A model generated the notes under the pieces. That model was not told where the DNA came from. It ran no database searches and saw only the letters and a list, made by a program, of their open reading frames with translations. Shown piece after piece: positions 19,182 through 28,313 of a DNA stretch of 64,000 nt (position 1 is the stretch's first letter; each line of letters starts with the position of its first letter). Source of the stretch: JAHQVI01 sp963727575 (GTDB lineage: Bacteria > Pseudomonadota > Alphaproteobacteria > Rhizobiales > Rhodomicrobiaceae); NCBI GenBank assembly GCA_963727575.1, contig CAVSIA010000006.1:17664-81663 (forward strand), given 5' to 3'. A program made the position numbers and the translations under genes.

Positions 19182-20009
19182 TTAGATGCCTTCGGAGGCC
19201 GCAAGGATGGGCATCATCAGCGGCTGCGCCAGGATCGGCCGAAGCTCAGTCTCGATCTGCTGCGCTTCCTGCTGAAGGGTGGCGGCGATGCTGTCGCGCC
19301 GTGGCGTCTGCAGCCTTGAGGAGATCGCGGCCACGCTGAGGGCGGCAAAGGGCGCGCCGTTCGGTCGCCGGATCGGGACGCCGACGGCGCTCATGCCGGG
19401 GATCAGCCGTTCCTCGTTCAGCGCGTAGCCGAGCCGCCTTGCCGTTGCGATCATGTCGCGCAGTGTCATCTCGTCGATGCCGAAGCGCGCCTGCTCCGCG
19501 CCATTCGCCTGGATGATCCGCTCGACATCCTCATCGGGGAGGAAGGCAAGCATCGCCAGACTCCCCGCGCCGACGCCCAGCGGCCGACGATCGCCGACGC
19601 GAAGCGTGAGGGTCTTGATGGGAAAGGAGCCTTCCCGCCGGTCGATGCAGACGGCTTCCTCGCCGGTGGAAAGCGACAGATACACCGTGTCCTGGGTGCG
19701 CTGCGTGATCCGGACGAGCGACGGGCCGGCGCGCCGGGCGAGGCCGAACCGGTCGCCGGCGGCCATCGCCCATGAGATCAGCTTCAGGCTGAGAAAGAAA
19801 CGGCCGGTCTGTTTGTCCTGGTCGACGAGACCGTTGATGACCAGCCCGTTGAGGATCCGGTGGACGGTGGCTTTGCCGAGCGAGGTGGCGTTGACCACGT
19901 CGGTCAGCCGCAGGCCCTCCGCGGAATGGGCAGCCAGCGCGGTCAGGACGATATTCGCCCGGCTGATATTCTGGTGCAGGCCCTTTTCGGCGGAATCGGC
20001 GTCCGACAC
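19182..20009 (-). CDS. IclR-family transcriptional regulator
   Basis: This 275-residue regulator has an N-terminal winged helix (ALAAHSAEGLRLTDVVNATSLGKATVHRILNGLV) and a C-terminal IclR effector domain (VYLSLSTGEEAVCIDRREG, GVGAGSLAMLAFL, RLIPGMSAVGVPI). It is divergent from the TPP-dependent enzyme gene at 20293, and the 283-base gap between them probably holds its operators. It likely controls part of the catabolic region; the effector is unknown. Confidence 0.9.
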   Translation of the reverse strand: MSDADSAEKGLHQNISRANIVLTALAAHSAEGLRLTDVVNATSLGKATVHRILNGLVINGLVDQDKQTGRFFLSLKLISWAMAAGDRFGLARRAGPSLVRITQRTQDTVYLSLSTGEEAVCIDRREGSFPIKTLTLRVGDRRPLGVGAGSLAMLAFLPDEDVERIIQANGAEQARFGIDEMTLRDMIATARRLGYALNEERLIPGMSAVGVPIRRPNGAPFAALSVAAISSRLQTPRRDSIAATLQQEAQQIETELRPILAQPLMMPILAASEGI

Positions 20010-20292
20010 TCAATCCTCCATCGTAGCGCAGCATCTCCGAGGCGAAGGGCCAAAGCGCCGCCCGTTCTGGAATAGGCCAGATTGCCTGAACTTTCAGGCG
20101 TAAAGCGGCATCTTTTCCAACGAAATCACGTTCATGTTGCGTCAGGCTACGGATACACGCCCGCGACGATGCCGTCTCCCGGATTGACGCTGCGCCATAT
20201 AATGCGATATTTTCCTTTAGATAGAATTAAAGTTTCATTTAATGATACACGGCAAGTGCCGATCCTGGCAAGCCGTCCGAGGAGGAGCCCCC

Positions 20293-22071
20293 ATGCAGTC
20301 GACGGATGCCGCCATCAAGGACAATTCCAGGGAAAGCCCGGCCTCCGCGCCCTTGCGCAACGAATTCAGCGGCGGCGAGGTCCTGGCGAAGATGCTCAAG
20401 CAGGCCGGTGTCGGGCCCGGCTTCGGCATGGGCGGGTTTCAGTTACTGCCCTATTACGATGCGGCCAGGCGCCACGGCCTGACCCATTACCTCATCAACG
20501 ATGAGCGCAGTGGAGGCTTCGCCGCCGACGCTTATGCGCGCGTGACCAACCGGCCGGGGCTGTGCGACGCAACGCTGGGACCGGGGGCGACGAACCTGGT
20601 TACGGCGCTGGTCGAGGCTCTGAACGCCGGGATTCCCATGATCGCCCTGGTCGGCGATACGCACCGGGCGCATTCCTGGAAGAACATGACCCAGGAGGCC
20701 CGGCAGGTTGAAATCCTCCGGCCGGCGGTGAAGGAGGTCATCCGCGTCGAGCAGATCGAGCGGTTGCCCGAGATGGTCCGCCGCGCCTTTGCCGTCGCCA
20801 CATCCGGGCGGCCGGGGCCGGTGGTTCTCGATGTGCCCGAAGACATCTGCCACGACGTCTGCATTTTCGCGCCGGAGGATTTCTGGATCGATGAGAGCGT
20901 CTGCGCCATCCCGGCCTATCGAAGCCGTCCGGACGCGGACCGGCTCGCGGCGGCCGCCTCGCTGATCGCCGCCGCGAAACGGCCGATGCTGCTGGTGGGC
21001 GGCGGCATCCATCTGTCTCAGGCCTACGAGCCGTTGCTGGCGCTTGCGGAAACCCATCGCATTCCCGTGGCGCACTCGCTGTCGGGCAAGGGCAGCATTC
21101 CTTGCGTTCACCCCCTGTCGGCGGGACTGTTCGGGCGGTATTCGCGGATCGCCAACGACATGATCGCGGAGGCGGATTGCCTCATCGTCGCCGGCTGCAA
21201 GCTCGGCGAGATCGCCACTAAGCGCTTCCAGCTCATTCCCCCTGCAACGCCACTCATTCATCTCGACATCGAGGCGGAGGAAATCGGCCGTACGACCGCG
21301 ACGCAGATCGGCCTGTCATGCGACGCAAAGCGCGGTCTTGAAGACCTCAACGCCGCGCTTGCGGGAATGGCGGCGCGGCAGGACCGTTCAGCCTATGCGC
21401 GCGAGCCCGCCGGGCGAATGAGCGCATGGCGATCAGAGGTCAGCGCCCGCCTGACGTCGGACGAGCGGCCGATCAACATGGCGCGCGTCATCCATGAGTT
21501 GAACGGCGCAATGCCGGCGGACGGCATCCTGGTCGCCGATGGCGGTTTTGCCGCGCATTGGAGCGGGCTGCTCTACGACACCAAGCAGGCCGGCCGCCAC
21601 TACATCGCCGACCGGGGCCTGGCGTCTATCGGCTATGGCCTGCCCGGCGCAATCGGCGCCCAGCTTGCCGCCCCCGACCGGCGCGTCGTCGGCATCACCG
21701 GCGACGGCGGGCTCAACATGACCATCGGCGAGTTGGAAACGGCCCGGCGCTGCGGCGCGCCGGTCGTCCTGCTGGTCGTCAACAACGCGGCCTCGGGCTA
21801 CGTCAAGGCGCTCCAGCATATGGTGTTCGGCGGGAACTATCAGTCCTCCGATCTGATCGAGCTGGACTATGCCAGGATTGCCGAGGATTTCGGCGCGAAG
21901 GGCATTCGGGTCGAGGATCCCGGCCTGCTGTCGGCCGCCATTGCCGCCGGCCTCGCCGAGCGCTCGCGGCCGACCGTGATCGACATCGTCGTGACCAGAG
22001 ATCCGGCGAAGATGCTGCCGGGAGTCGACAACCGGACCGTCACCGTGAAGAAGGGCGACCGCATCGCCTGA
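20293..22071 (+). CDS. TPP-dependent decarboxylase-like enzyme
   Basis: This 592-residue protein has the three domains of the acetolactate synthase/benzoylformate decarboxylase superfamily. The Pyr domain has the activating Glu in NDERSGGFAADAYAR and GPGATNLVTAL. A central domain follows, then the PP domain with the metal/TPP motif GDGGLNMTIGELET ending in NN. The ATG at 20293 follows GGAGGAG; an upstream in-frame start is less likely. It is divergent from the IclR gene and adjacent to the unrecognised duplicated-domain protein. It probably cleaves a 2-oxoacid intermediate, but its substrate cannot be read from the sequence. Confidence 0.85.
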   Translation: MQSTDAAIKDNSRESPASAPLRNEFSGGEVLAKMLKQAGVGPGFGMGGFQLLPYYDAARRHGLTHYLINDERSGGFAADAYARVTNRPGLCDATLGPGATNLVTALVEALNAGIPMIALVGDTHRAHSWKNMTQEARQVEILRPAVKEVIRVEQIERLPEMVRRAFAVATSGRPGPVVLDVPEDICHDVCIFAPEDFWIDESVCAIPAYRSRPDADRLAAAASLIAAAKRPMLLVGGGIHLSQAYEPLLALAETHRIPVAHSLSGKGSIPCVHPLSAGLFGRYSRIANDMIAEADCLIVAGCKLGEIATKRFQLIPPATPLIHLDIEAEEIGRTTATQIGLSCDAKRGLEDLNAALAGMAARQDRSAYAREPAGRMSAWRSEVSARLTSDERPINMARVIHELNGAMPADGILVADGGFAAHWSGLLYDTKQAGRHYIADRGLASIGYGLPGAIGAQLAAPDRRVVGITGDGGLNMTIGELETARRCGAPVVLLVVNNAASGYVKALQHMVFGGNYQSSDLIELDYARIAEDFGAKGIRVEDPGLLSAAIAAGLAERSRPTVIDIVVTRDPAKMLPGVDNRTVTVKKGDRIA

Positions 22072-22113
22072 CGCGAGGGCCAGTGGGGCGCCGGCGGAGC
22101 CACCGGCGCTCGC

Positions 22114-22950
22114 TCAACCGGCCCCGACGCACATCCGGGCGGCGAGTTCGCCCAGGAACGCACTCAGCCTTATGCCCGGCTTTGCGCCATGACGGGCGGC
22201 GGCGGCGTTGTGGGCAGAGATGATGCCCGTCATCCAGCTCGACCGGGCATCGCCGATGCGCGCCGTGAACGCGCTCACCGTGACCGCCGGAATGTTCCGC
22301 GCATCGAGCGCCGGAAGCCGCGAGATGCCGGCATTGTCGATGCCCATGCCGGCGTCGTTGAAGGCCGCCGCCAGCACTTCGGGGCCGATGGCGCTGTCGC
22401 CGTTGCCGCCGAGCAGACCGCCATGCGAGCCGCTGATGACGATGGTGCCGGCGTCGTCCCCGGTCAGCAGCGAATTCGAATCCACGCCCCGGATTTGCGG
22501 CGCTTGCGCGCGCAGCGTGATGCGGCCCTCGGTCGGCGGGGCGGCGTCGGCATGGGCGAGCGGGGCGGTCTTCATCTTCTCGGCGCACAGATCCGCTAGC
22601 TCGCCGACTTCGCAGCCCATTGCGGCCGCCGGGTCGTTCACATGGCTGATGGTGCCGCGCCGGCACAGATCGGCTCCGTCGCCGATCCGGGCGCTGCGGA
22701 AATCGACCGCCGCGGCCGCAAGGCCGATCGCGGCCAGCAATGGCAGTGCGCCGACGCCCGCGCCTTCCAGCCCGACGCCGGCATCGCTGAAGATCACGCC
22801 GCGGACGCCACCGGCGGCGGCAAGGTAGCCGGCGTAAACCCCACCGTGGGAGCCGGCGATCACCACACGGCCCGCATGAGCGGGGGCGAGCCGCGTAATG
22901 CTGTCCAGGATGATCGTCGGGGACCGGTCGAGCCGGTGGCCGTCGGCCAT
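22114..22950 (-). CDS. unrecognised protein with internal duplication
   Basis: This 278-residue soluble protein consists of two related halves. Shared landmarks are VVIAGSHGG/IVISGSHGG (residues 29-37 and 170-177), DAG followed by GIG/GVG (about 56 and 199), ARIGD (87 and 230) and ISHVN/ISAHN (101 and 244). I do not recognise the family and assign no function. GAGGGA precedes the ATG at 22950, which I prefer over the one ten codons earlier. It converges on the TPP-enzyme gene. The repeated SHGG-DAG pattern suggests a pseudo-dimer with a paired binding site, possibly enzymatic. Confidence 0.75.
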   Translation of the reverse strand: MADGHRLDRSPTIILDSITRLAPAHAGRVVIAGSHGGVYAGYLAAAGGVRGVIFSDAGVGLEGAGVGALPLLAAIGLAAAAVDFRSARIGDGADLCRRGTISHVNDPAAAMGCEVGELADLCAEKMKTAPLAHADAAPPTEGRITLRAQAPQIRGVDSNSLLTGDDAGTIVISGSHGGLLGGNGDSAIGPEVLAAAFNDAGMGIDNAGISRLPALDARNIPAVTVSAFTARIGDARSSWMTGIISAHNAAAARHGAKPGIRLSAFLGELAARMCVGAG

Positions 22951-23457
22951 GGCAATTCCCTCGCAATGTCTGGGACGCATTTTGTTGCAATTGGCCGATT
23001 ATATATCAATGCGAAATATTTTCATCTATTGAGAAGCAAGTTCCGATGAAAGGAAATATTCCATTTCGTGCGAAGCAGCCTGCGGCCGGGAATAGGCACT
23101 GATACGATCCGGGGCGTTTCGATGGACGGCGACGGGGAAGTCCCTAGGGCGACGCGGACCGGCTTCGATTGCGTTTGGGGCGAATCGGGAACGAGCGATG
23201 TGTTCCTGAATTCGGTCTTGTTCTGAGGTGACGCTCTCGTGCCTTCATGTCGGGCACGTCAATGGGAAGCCGGCCGCCATGTTTTGCATGACGGCCGGCC
23301 ACAGGCACCGGCAAAGCGGACAGTCGCACGAGCCTGGAGCGAGGTCATTTTAGATGGAGACACTCCGACGCCCAGGCCCGCTCTCAATTATTTGCTGGTC
23401 GCGCGGTCTGGCGGAGAACCCGGATTTCCTTTCCCTGATCGCGCGTTAGCCCTGATG
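22951..23457. other. intergenic region with hairpins and RIME-like repeat
   Basis: These 507 bases hold no convincing gene. Near 22990-23070 there is an AT-rich probable promoter for the duplicated-domain gene, with GAAATATTTTC and GGAAATATTCC words. Two hairpins follow: CGTGCC/GGGCACG around 23239-23260, and GCCGGCC/GGCCGGC around 23269-23299. The stretch 23370-23455 matches a repeat at 60690-60765. Confidence 0.6.
23239..23300 (-). terminator. tandem hairpins downstream of E1 beta/unknown
   Basis: Two adjacent stem-loops are visible. The second is strong: GCCGGCC at 23269-23275 pairs with GGCCGGC at 23293-23299 around an inner CATG/CATG pairing and a TTTTG loop. No clear U-tract follows on either strand, so a termination role is tentative. 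Confidence 0.3.
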
Positions 23458-24495
23458 TCATAGATGGTGTTCCTGGGATACCGGAGGCGGAGGAGCGATC
23501 GGCATCCGATCCGGCTCCAGCGTCAAATCGCAGGCGCCTGCAATGGCCGCGGCGATCTGCGCGGCGGTAACCCGGCAGAGCTGCTCCAGCGTCGCGGCAT
23601 AGCCGACCGGAATGCGCGGCGAGGCGACCCGCCTGATCGGCGCCCGGAGCCGGTGGTGCAGCTCCTCGGAGACGGTCGCCGCGATCTCGGCGCCGAAGCC
23701 GCCATCCTTGACGCTTTCATGGGCGATGACCAGCCGCCCCGTGCGGCTGACCGAATCCAGCACGCGCTGGCGATCCCATGGCCAGAGCGTGCGCAGGTCG
23801 ATGACGTCGGTCGTCAGCCCGTGGCGCCCGAGCAGCGCCGCCGCCTCCTGCCCGGAGCCAACCGTCGCCGACCAGACCACGAGCGTTGCATCATTGCCGC
23901 TCCGCAGCACGCGGGCGCAGCCGAACGGGATTGCCCGGTCGATGTCGTCGACCTCGCCGCGGACCTGCCACAGCTCCTTGCCCTCCATCTGGATCACGGG
24001 GTCCTCCCCGCGCAAGGCCGTGAGCAGCAGCCCTGCCGCATCGGCCGGCGAGGCCGGAGCCGTGACCACGAGGCCGGGGATATGGACGAACCAGGCCTCC
24101 AGGCTTTGCGAGTGCTGCGCCGCCGAGCCCTGGCGCAGGCCGGACGGCATACGCACGATCAGTGGAATGCGCGCCTGGCCGCCGAACATGAACCGGGTTT
24201 TCGCCGCCTGGTTGACGATCTCGTCCATCGCCGAGAGCGCAAAGTCGGAGAAGCGGGTTTCGACGACGGGGCGGCACCCCATCAGCGCCGCCCCGACGGC
24301 CGCACCGACCATCGTCGCTTCCGCAATCGGGGTGTCGATAATTCTTTCCGCCCCGAACTCGTCGGCCAATCCGCGATACTGTCCGAAGATGCCGCCCTCG
24401 CGGACGTCCTCGCCAAGCACGAAGATTTCCGGACTGCGCGCCATTTCTCGGCGCAAGGCTTCGCGCGAAGCCTCGACCAACGTCATGACCGGCAT
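23458..24495 (-). CDS. 2-oxoacid/acetoin dehydrogenase E1 beta
   Basis: This 345-residue beta subunit of a TPP-dependent dehydrogenase E1 begins VMTLVEASREALRREM. It contains VFVLGEDVREGGIFG-type sequence, the DTPIAEATMVGAAVG core and ETRFSDFALSAMDEIVNQAAK, and the C-terminal transketolase-like domain ends with PVGYAATLEQLC. It overlaps the E1 alpha gene by 13 bases, so the two are coupled. It resembles AcoB/PdhB. No E2 or E3 subunit gene occurs nearby, so the complex must borrow them or work with another partner. Confidence 0.9.
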   Translation of the reverse strand: MPVMTLVEASREALRREMARSPEIFVLGEDVREGGIFGQYRGLADEFGAERIIDTPIAEATMVGAAVGAALMGCRPVVETRFSDFALSAMDEIVNQAAKTRFMFGGQARIPLIVRMPSGLRQGSAAQHSQSLEAWFVHIPGLVVTAPASPADAAGLLLTALRGEDPVIQMEGKELWQVRGEVDDIDRAIPFGCARVLRSGNDATLVVWSATVGSGQEAAALLGRHGLTTDVIDLRTLWPWDRQRVLDSVSRTGRLVIAHESVKDGGFGAEIAATVSEELHHRLRAPIRRVASPRIPVGYAATLEQLCRVTAAQIAAAIAGACDLTLEPDRMPIAPPPPVSQEHHL

Positions 24496-25490
24496 GGCGT
24501 TGCTCCTGCGGTTTGGATGTCCTGCAACGCGGCCGCCTGCTCGGGGGAGGGAGCGGCCAATGCATCGTCCACGGCGCGGGCCACTGTCAGGCGAATGGCG
24601 GCGTCCATGTCGTCGAGTTCGATCCGGGCAAGCCCGTGATCGAGCAGCTTTTGCCGGCAGCGGGAGATCGGGTCCTGGGTGAGGTATTGCACGTGCCGAA
24701 CGGGATCGCGGTATTTCGCCGGATCGGCGCAGGTATGCCCGCGCACGCGGTAGGTCCGGCAGAGCAGGAAGCCGGGCCCCTCGCCGAGGCGTACGCTGCG
24801 GATCGCCTTGCCTGCCGCCGCCGCGACGGCCTCGACATCGTTGCCGTCCGCCTCGGCGGCGCGCAGGCCGAGTGCGGCGGCCCGGTGGACGGCGCCGGGA
24901 CCGGCCGTCACCGAAGCGGAGGGCGTCGTCGCCGCCCAGCCATTATCCTCGCAGACGATGAGCAGCGGCAGCCGGTAGACGGCGGCGTAGTTCATCGCTT
25001 CCAGGCACTGGCCGCGATTGAGTGCGCCGTCGCCGATGAAGGCGACCGCGACTGCGTCCGACTTCCTGTACCGAAGCGCCTGAGCGATCCCGGCCGAGAT
25101 CACCACGCTCGCGCCCACGACCCCGTTCGCGCCCATCATTCCGACCGAGAAATCGGCGATGTGCATGGAGCCGCCCTTGCCGCCGCACGATCCGGTGACG
25201 CGGCCAAACAGTTCCGCCATCGCGGCGCCGACCGGCACGCCCTTGGCCAGGGCATGATGGTGATTGCGGTGCGTGCTGGTGATGAGATCATCCTTATGCA
25301 GATGAAAACAGGTTCCGACGGCGATCGCCTCCTGCCCGACGGCGGAATGAATCATTCCCCTGATATGTCCGGCCGCTGCGGCCTCCTCCGCGAGGCATTC
25401 GAATAGCCGTATGCTGACCATCTGCCGATAGCATTCGCGCAGATCGGCCAGACCGAGACTGTGAAACGGTACGCGTCGTTCTACTGACAT
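24483..25490 (-). CDS. 2-oxoacid/acetoin dehydrogenase E1 alpha
   Basis: This 335-residue alpha subunit carries the TPP-binding core (FIGDGALNRGQCLEAMNYAAVYRLPLLIVCEDN) and the HRNHHHALAKG and GKGGSMH motifs of E1 alpha proteins. The short length without an extended N-terminus resembles AcoA. I use the ATG at 25490, preceded by GAGGGAAGG. Two palindromes with TTC/GAA arms lie in its promoter region and probably bind the GntR regulator encoded immediately upstream. Oxidative decarboxylation of a 2-oxoacid, or acetoin cleavage, is the likely reaction. Confidence 0.9.
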   Translation of the reverse strand: MSVERRVPFHSLGLADLRECYRQMVSIRLFECLAEEAAAAGHIRGMIHSAVGQEAIAVGTCFHLHKDDLITSTHRNHHHALAKGVPVGAAMAELFGRVTGSCGGKGGSMHIADFSVGMMGANGVVGASVVISAGIAQALRYRKSDAVAVAFIGDGALNRGQCLEAMNYAAVYRLPLLIVCEDNGWAATTPSASVTAGPGAVHRAAALGLRAAEADGNDVEAVAAAAGKAIRSVRLGEGPGFLLCRTYRVRGHTCADPAKYRDPVRHVQYLTQDPISRCRQKLLDHGLARIELDDMDAAIRLTVARAVDDALAAPSPEQAAALQDIQTAGATPCRS

Positions 25491-25646
25491 GACATCCTTC
25501 CCTCGCGGCGCATCATCCATCGCTGGTTGAATATGGATAAGCTTAGATGCTGCGATTGAGAGATGCTGTCGGAGAGACGATCGATGTTCAAGAATATACT
25601 CTAGCCGGACACGCCCGAAAAATTCGATAGTCGAAGACGTGAATTA

Positions 25647-25665
25647 ATATATTCCAAGAATATAT
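25647..25665. promoter_or_regulatory. palindromic operator upstream of E1 alpha
   Basis: ATATATTC-CAA-GAATATAT is a perfect 8-3-8 inverted repeat in the 234-base gap between the E1 alpha start and the GntR gene. A half-related site, GTTCAAGAATATAC, lies at 25587-25599. The same arm architecture recurs at 28126-28146 before the SDR gene. The nearest regulator gene is GntR-type, so this is its most likely operator. Confidence 0.6.
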
Positions 25666-25724
25666 CGCGCCGATACGTCGCGGAAACTGCATTCAATTCG
25701 GCAAGGGGTGCCGGCGGGGCGAGG

Positions 25725-26444
25725 CTAGCGGGTCAGGCCCGGACGAAGCAGGGGATAGGCGTCGTAGATCCGGCGCTGCCGCTCATTCGCCAAGGCATGC
25801 ATCGTCGCCGTTTTCGCCCGGAACTGTTCCTGCAGCAGCTTTGTCACCTGCTGGTTCTCGCCTGCCTGCAGCAGAGACACGAGAGATTTGTTATCGGCCA
25901 TTGCGCGCCGATTGTCCTGGAGTTGCTCAAGGGCGAGAATGCGGCTGACGCGCGTGCGTTCGCATAGATTGCCGACCAGTTCGCCGAACTGCTCGTTGCC
26001 GCAACTGGAGGCGATCTGCATGTACAGCTTTTCGCGGGCGACGACAGCGGCCATGATGGCCGGGGTGAGCCGGTGGTCCTGCGGGCTCGACGCAACGGGT
26101 GAAAGCTCCGGGTCCGAGGAGAGCGGCAGCGGCTTCGATCCGCGGCGGCCTAGTAAGTATTCCAGAAGACAAAACAGCAATTCGTAGATTTTGATCTGTT
26201 CGCCTGGAATGAATTCTTTATAGAAGAAGCCGCGGCCTGACTTGGACTCGACGATGTTCTCCGTGGCCAGCCGGATCAGTGCTTCGCGGATCGGGGTGAT
26301 GCTGACGCCGAAATGCCGCGAAAGCTGGCCGATCTGCAGGCGGTCCGGCGGCCGGATGACCTCGTTGAGGATGTATTCCTTGAGGCGCCGGTACACGTCA
26401 TCGGACAACGACGCGTCCTGATGCAAGCGATCCACGGGGCCCAT
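25725..26444 (-). CDS. GntR-family transcriptional regulator
   Basis: This 239-residue protein has an N-terminal GntR winged helix (LSDDVYRRLKEYILNEVIRPPDRLQIGQLSRHFGVSITPIREALIRLATENIV, residues 13-64) and a helical FCD-like C-terminal domain. It lies just upstream of E1 alpha on the same strand, and its own upstream region contains ATTCTTAAGAAT. It probably responds to an intermediate of the local pathway and controls E1 alpha-beta, the SDR unit, and perhaps itself. Confidence 0.88.
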   Translation of the reverse strand: MGPVDRLHQDASLSDDVYRRLKEYILNEVIRPPDRLQIGQLSRHFGVSITPIREALIRLATENIVESKSGRGFFYKEFIPGEQIKIYELLFCLLEYLLGRRGSKPLPLSSDPELSPVASSPQDHRLTPAIMAAVVAREKLYMQIASSCGNEQFGELVGNLCERTRVSRILALEQLQDNRRAMADNKSLVSLLQAGENQQVTKLLQEQFRAKTATMHALANERQRRIYDAYPLLRPGLTR

Positions 26445-26818
26445 TCGATAACTCGCCGGAATGAAATTGCTTTAATCGTCGCGAACCGCGTTGATCAGAA
26501 ACCGGTGGTTCACGAGGCGAAAGGGGAGATTTATATAATAACCGAATACCAGAAGTCAATGTTATTGGGTTTAAGTGGCATGCATCGCGGTGTATTCTTA
26601 AGAATCCACCGCCTCGTGATTGGCAGGCCCGCGCGGTTATTCTAAAGTCCCTCAGTTGGGACTTTCGGGGTCTCTCAACTTAAATGCGTTCAGTATTATG
26701 AACAGTGGATCGGCGTCCAGATTCGAATTCGACGGAGAGATTCGAGAATACGAACAAGCGCTTCGATGCGCCCGCCAGATCCGCACCTGCAATCGATCGG
26801 TGCCGCGCCGAGCCCGGC
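26445..26818. other. intergenic promoter region
   Basis: These 374 bases between the GntR regulator and the aldo/keto reductase stop contain no convincing gene. They include AT-rich stretches (about 26460-26560) and the palindrome ATTCTTAAGAAT at about 26594-26605, which could be an operator for the regulator. The rest shows nothing I can identify. Confidence 0.45.
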
Positions 26819-27838
26819 TCAGCCGACCACGCGGCCTTCCCGCGCCGATCGCGCATCCCCGAACGCCCCGCCGACGACATGCCCCGACGGCACAAGTTCG
26901 TTCAGGAACGCTTCGTCGTCAGGCGTGTAGCGCGTCGCGGCGGCTCTCAGATAGGCTTCGAGTTGTTCCACCGACGAAGGCCTGATCAGCACGCTGGACA
27001 CCAGCCGGTTTGCGAGGACCCATTGCAACGCGAAGCCGCTCAAGGGGCGGCCGGAGGGCTGAAGATGCCGGGCGATCGCGCGGACCGCATCGAGCGCGGC
27101 CGGCCGGAATTCGGTCTCCCGGTCCGGCGCCCACGCCTGGCCGGGGATCGCCGCCGGCGGCGGGCTTTCACCGTCTCCGCCGGCAAGGACGCCGCGCGCG
27201 AGCGGCGCATAAGGGACGACGCCAATGCCGAAATGGGCACAGGCGGGCAGGTAGTCCGTTTCGACCAGCCGGTAGAGCGCGTGATAATAGGGCTGGGCGC
27301 AGATCGGGCGGGGCACGTCGAGGCAGTCGGCCATGCGCACCAGCTCGGCGATTTTCCAGGCCCGGAAATTGGAGAACCCCCAGCCGCCGATCTTGCCGGC
27401 CTCGATCAGTTCACCAAGCGTCTCGATGATTTCCTCGAGGGCCGCCGCGTCGTCATCGGGATGGAGATAAAGGACGTCGATCATCCCTGCGCCGAGACGG
27501 TCCAGACTGGCATCGACCGCATGACGGAGCCACTGGACGGACCGCCCGCCGGAAATTGAATTGGTCCTGGGCGGAGTGCCGGGTCTGGTCGCGACGACCC
27601 AGCGGCTGCGCTGTCCCTCGATGGCCCGGCCCACGCATCGTTCGGACGCTTCGCCGCCGTCCGCGTCGACGAAATTGCCTCCGGCTTCGGCATAGCGGGC
27701 GATGATTTCCTCAGCGTCGGTCCCATTCGATGCGTTGCCGAACATCGTCGTGCTCAGGCATAGACGGGAAACCTCCGGCCCGTGCGCACCGAGACGGGCC
27801 CTTGGGAGCGGTTCTTGCGTCATGAGCGTTTCCAACAT
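26819..27838 (-). CDS. aldo/keto reductase-like, atypical active site
   Basis: This 339-residue protein follows the AKR fold (SRLCLSTTMFG, LDRLGAGMIDVLYLHPDD, WGFSNFRAWKIAEL, VVPYAPLARGVLAGG) and a C-terminal cofactor segment (SSVLIRPSSVEQLEAYLR). Two of the four catalytic residues look replaced. The usual D-T-A-x-x-Y segment reads FVDADGGEASE with no Tyr, and the Lys of the TK motif is Arg in VVATRPG. His is kept in YLHP. It may lack normal oxidoreductase activity or act differently. It converges on nothing and is flanked by two regulatory gaps. Confidence 0.8.
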   Translation of the reverse strand: MLETLMTQEPLPRARLGAHGPEVSRLCLSTTMFGNASNGTDAEEIIARYAEAGGNFVDADGGEASERCVGRAIEGQRSRWVVATRPGTPPRTNSISGGRSVQWLRHAVDASLDRLGAGMIDVLYLHPDDDAAALEEIIETLGELIEAGKIGGWGFSNFRAWKIAELVRMADCLDVPRPICAQPYYHALYRLVETDYLPACAHFGIGVVPYAPLARGVLAGGDGESPPPAAIPGQAWAPDRETEFRPAALDAVRAIARHLQPSGRPLSGFALQWVLANRLVSSVLIRPSSVEQLEAYLRAAATRYTPDDEAFLNELVPSGHVVGGAFGDARSAREGRVVG

Positions 27839-28313
27839 TTATCGCCCCGAAGGGATTTGTTCGTCTCTATTCTAACCTTCTACGGGGTGCCAAGAAACGT
27901 CATATGCGATGCATTTTGAATGCCCCCAGATGTTGGGATTGCCTCCGGCGCCCCTGCCCAGATGTTGCGCGAGGGCGGCGCGCCGGTGAGGGTTACGACA
28001 AAATCGTCCGGGGAAAATCGAGGCGGCCGGGGCCGTTCTGTCGTTCGTCAGCGGCCGGTGAGGCGTCCGCCCGCCCCGTTTCCGTCCGCCACCGAATGAT
28101 GGACCGCACAGTCAGAGCCACAAGTCAAATATTCCATGAATATTTGGCATGCATTGTTGAATATTTGCAGATCTTATATGCTTTTCTTCATTGTGAGATC
28201 TGGTGAATATTCGCTGCCCGAGCGATGGGCGAACGTATCTCACCCATCGCCCGTACGGACATGAGGGCATACCGTCACTCGGCGTACTCTTCACTCCTAT
28301 CCGGGCAGGCACA
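27839..28313. other. divergent intergenic region
   Basis: These 475 bases separate the aldo/keto reductase from the divergent SDR gene. No coding sequence is convincing. The right half is AT-rich and carries a perfect palindrome (28126-28146) and a further GAATATTTG half-site near 28159, consistent with a GntR-controlled promoter for the SDR-BASS-cyclase unit. Confidence 0.5.
28126..28146. promoter_or_regulatory. palindromic operator upstream of SDR gene
   Basis: AAATATTC-CAT-GAATATTT, flanked by C and G, is a perfect inverted repeat with a three-base centre. It has the same TATTC-NNN-GAATA core as the site at 25647-25665. It lies 168 bases before the SDR start. A GAATATTTG half-site occurs about 13 bases further on. 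Confidence 0.6.
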
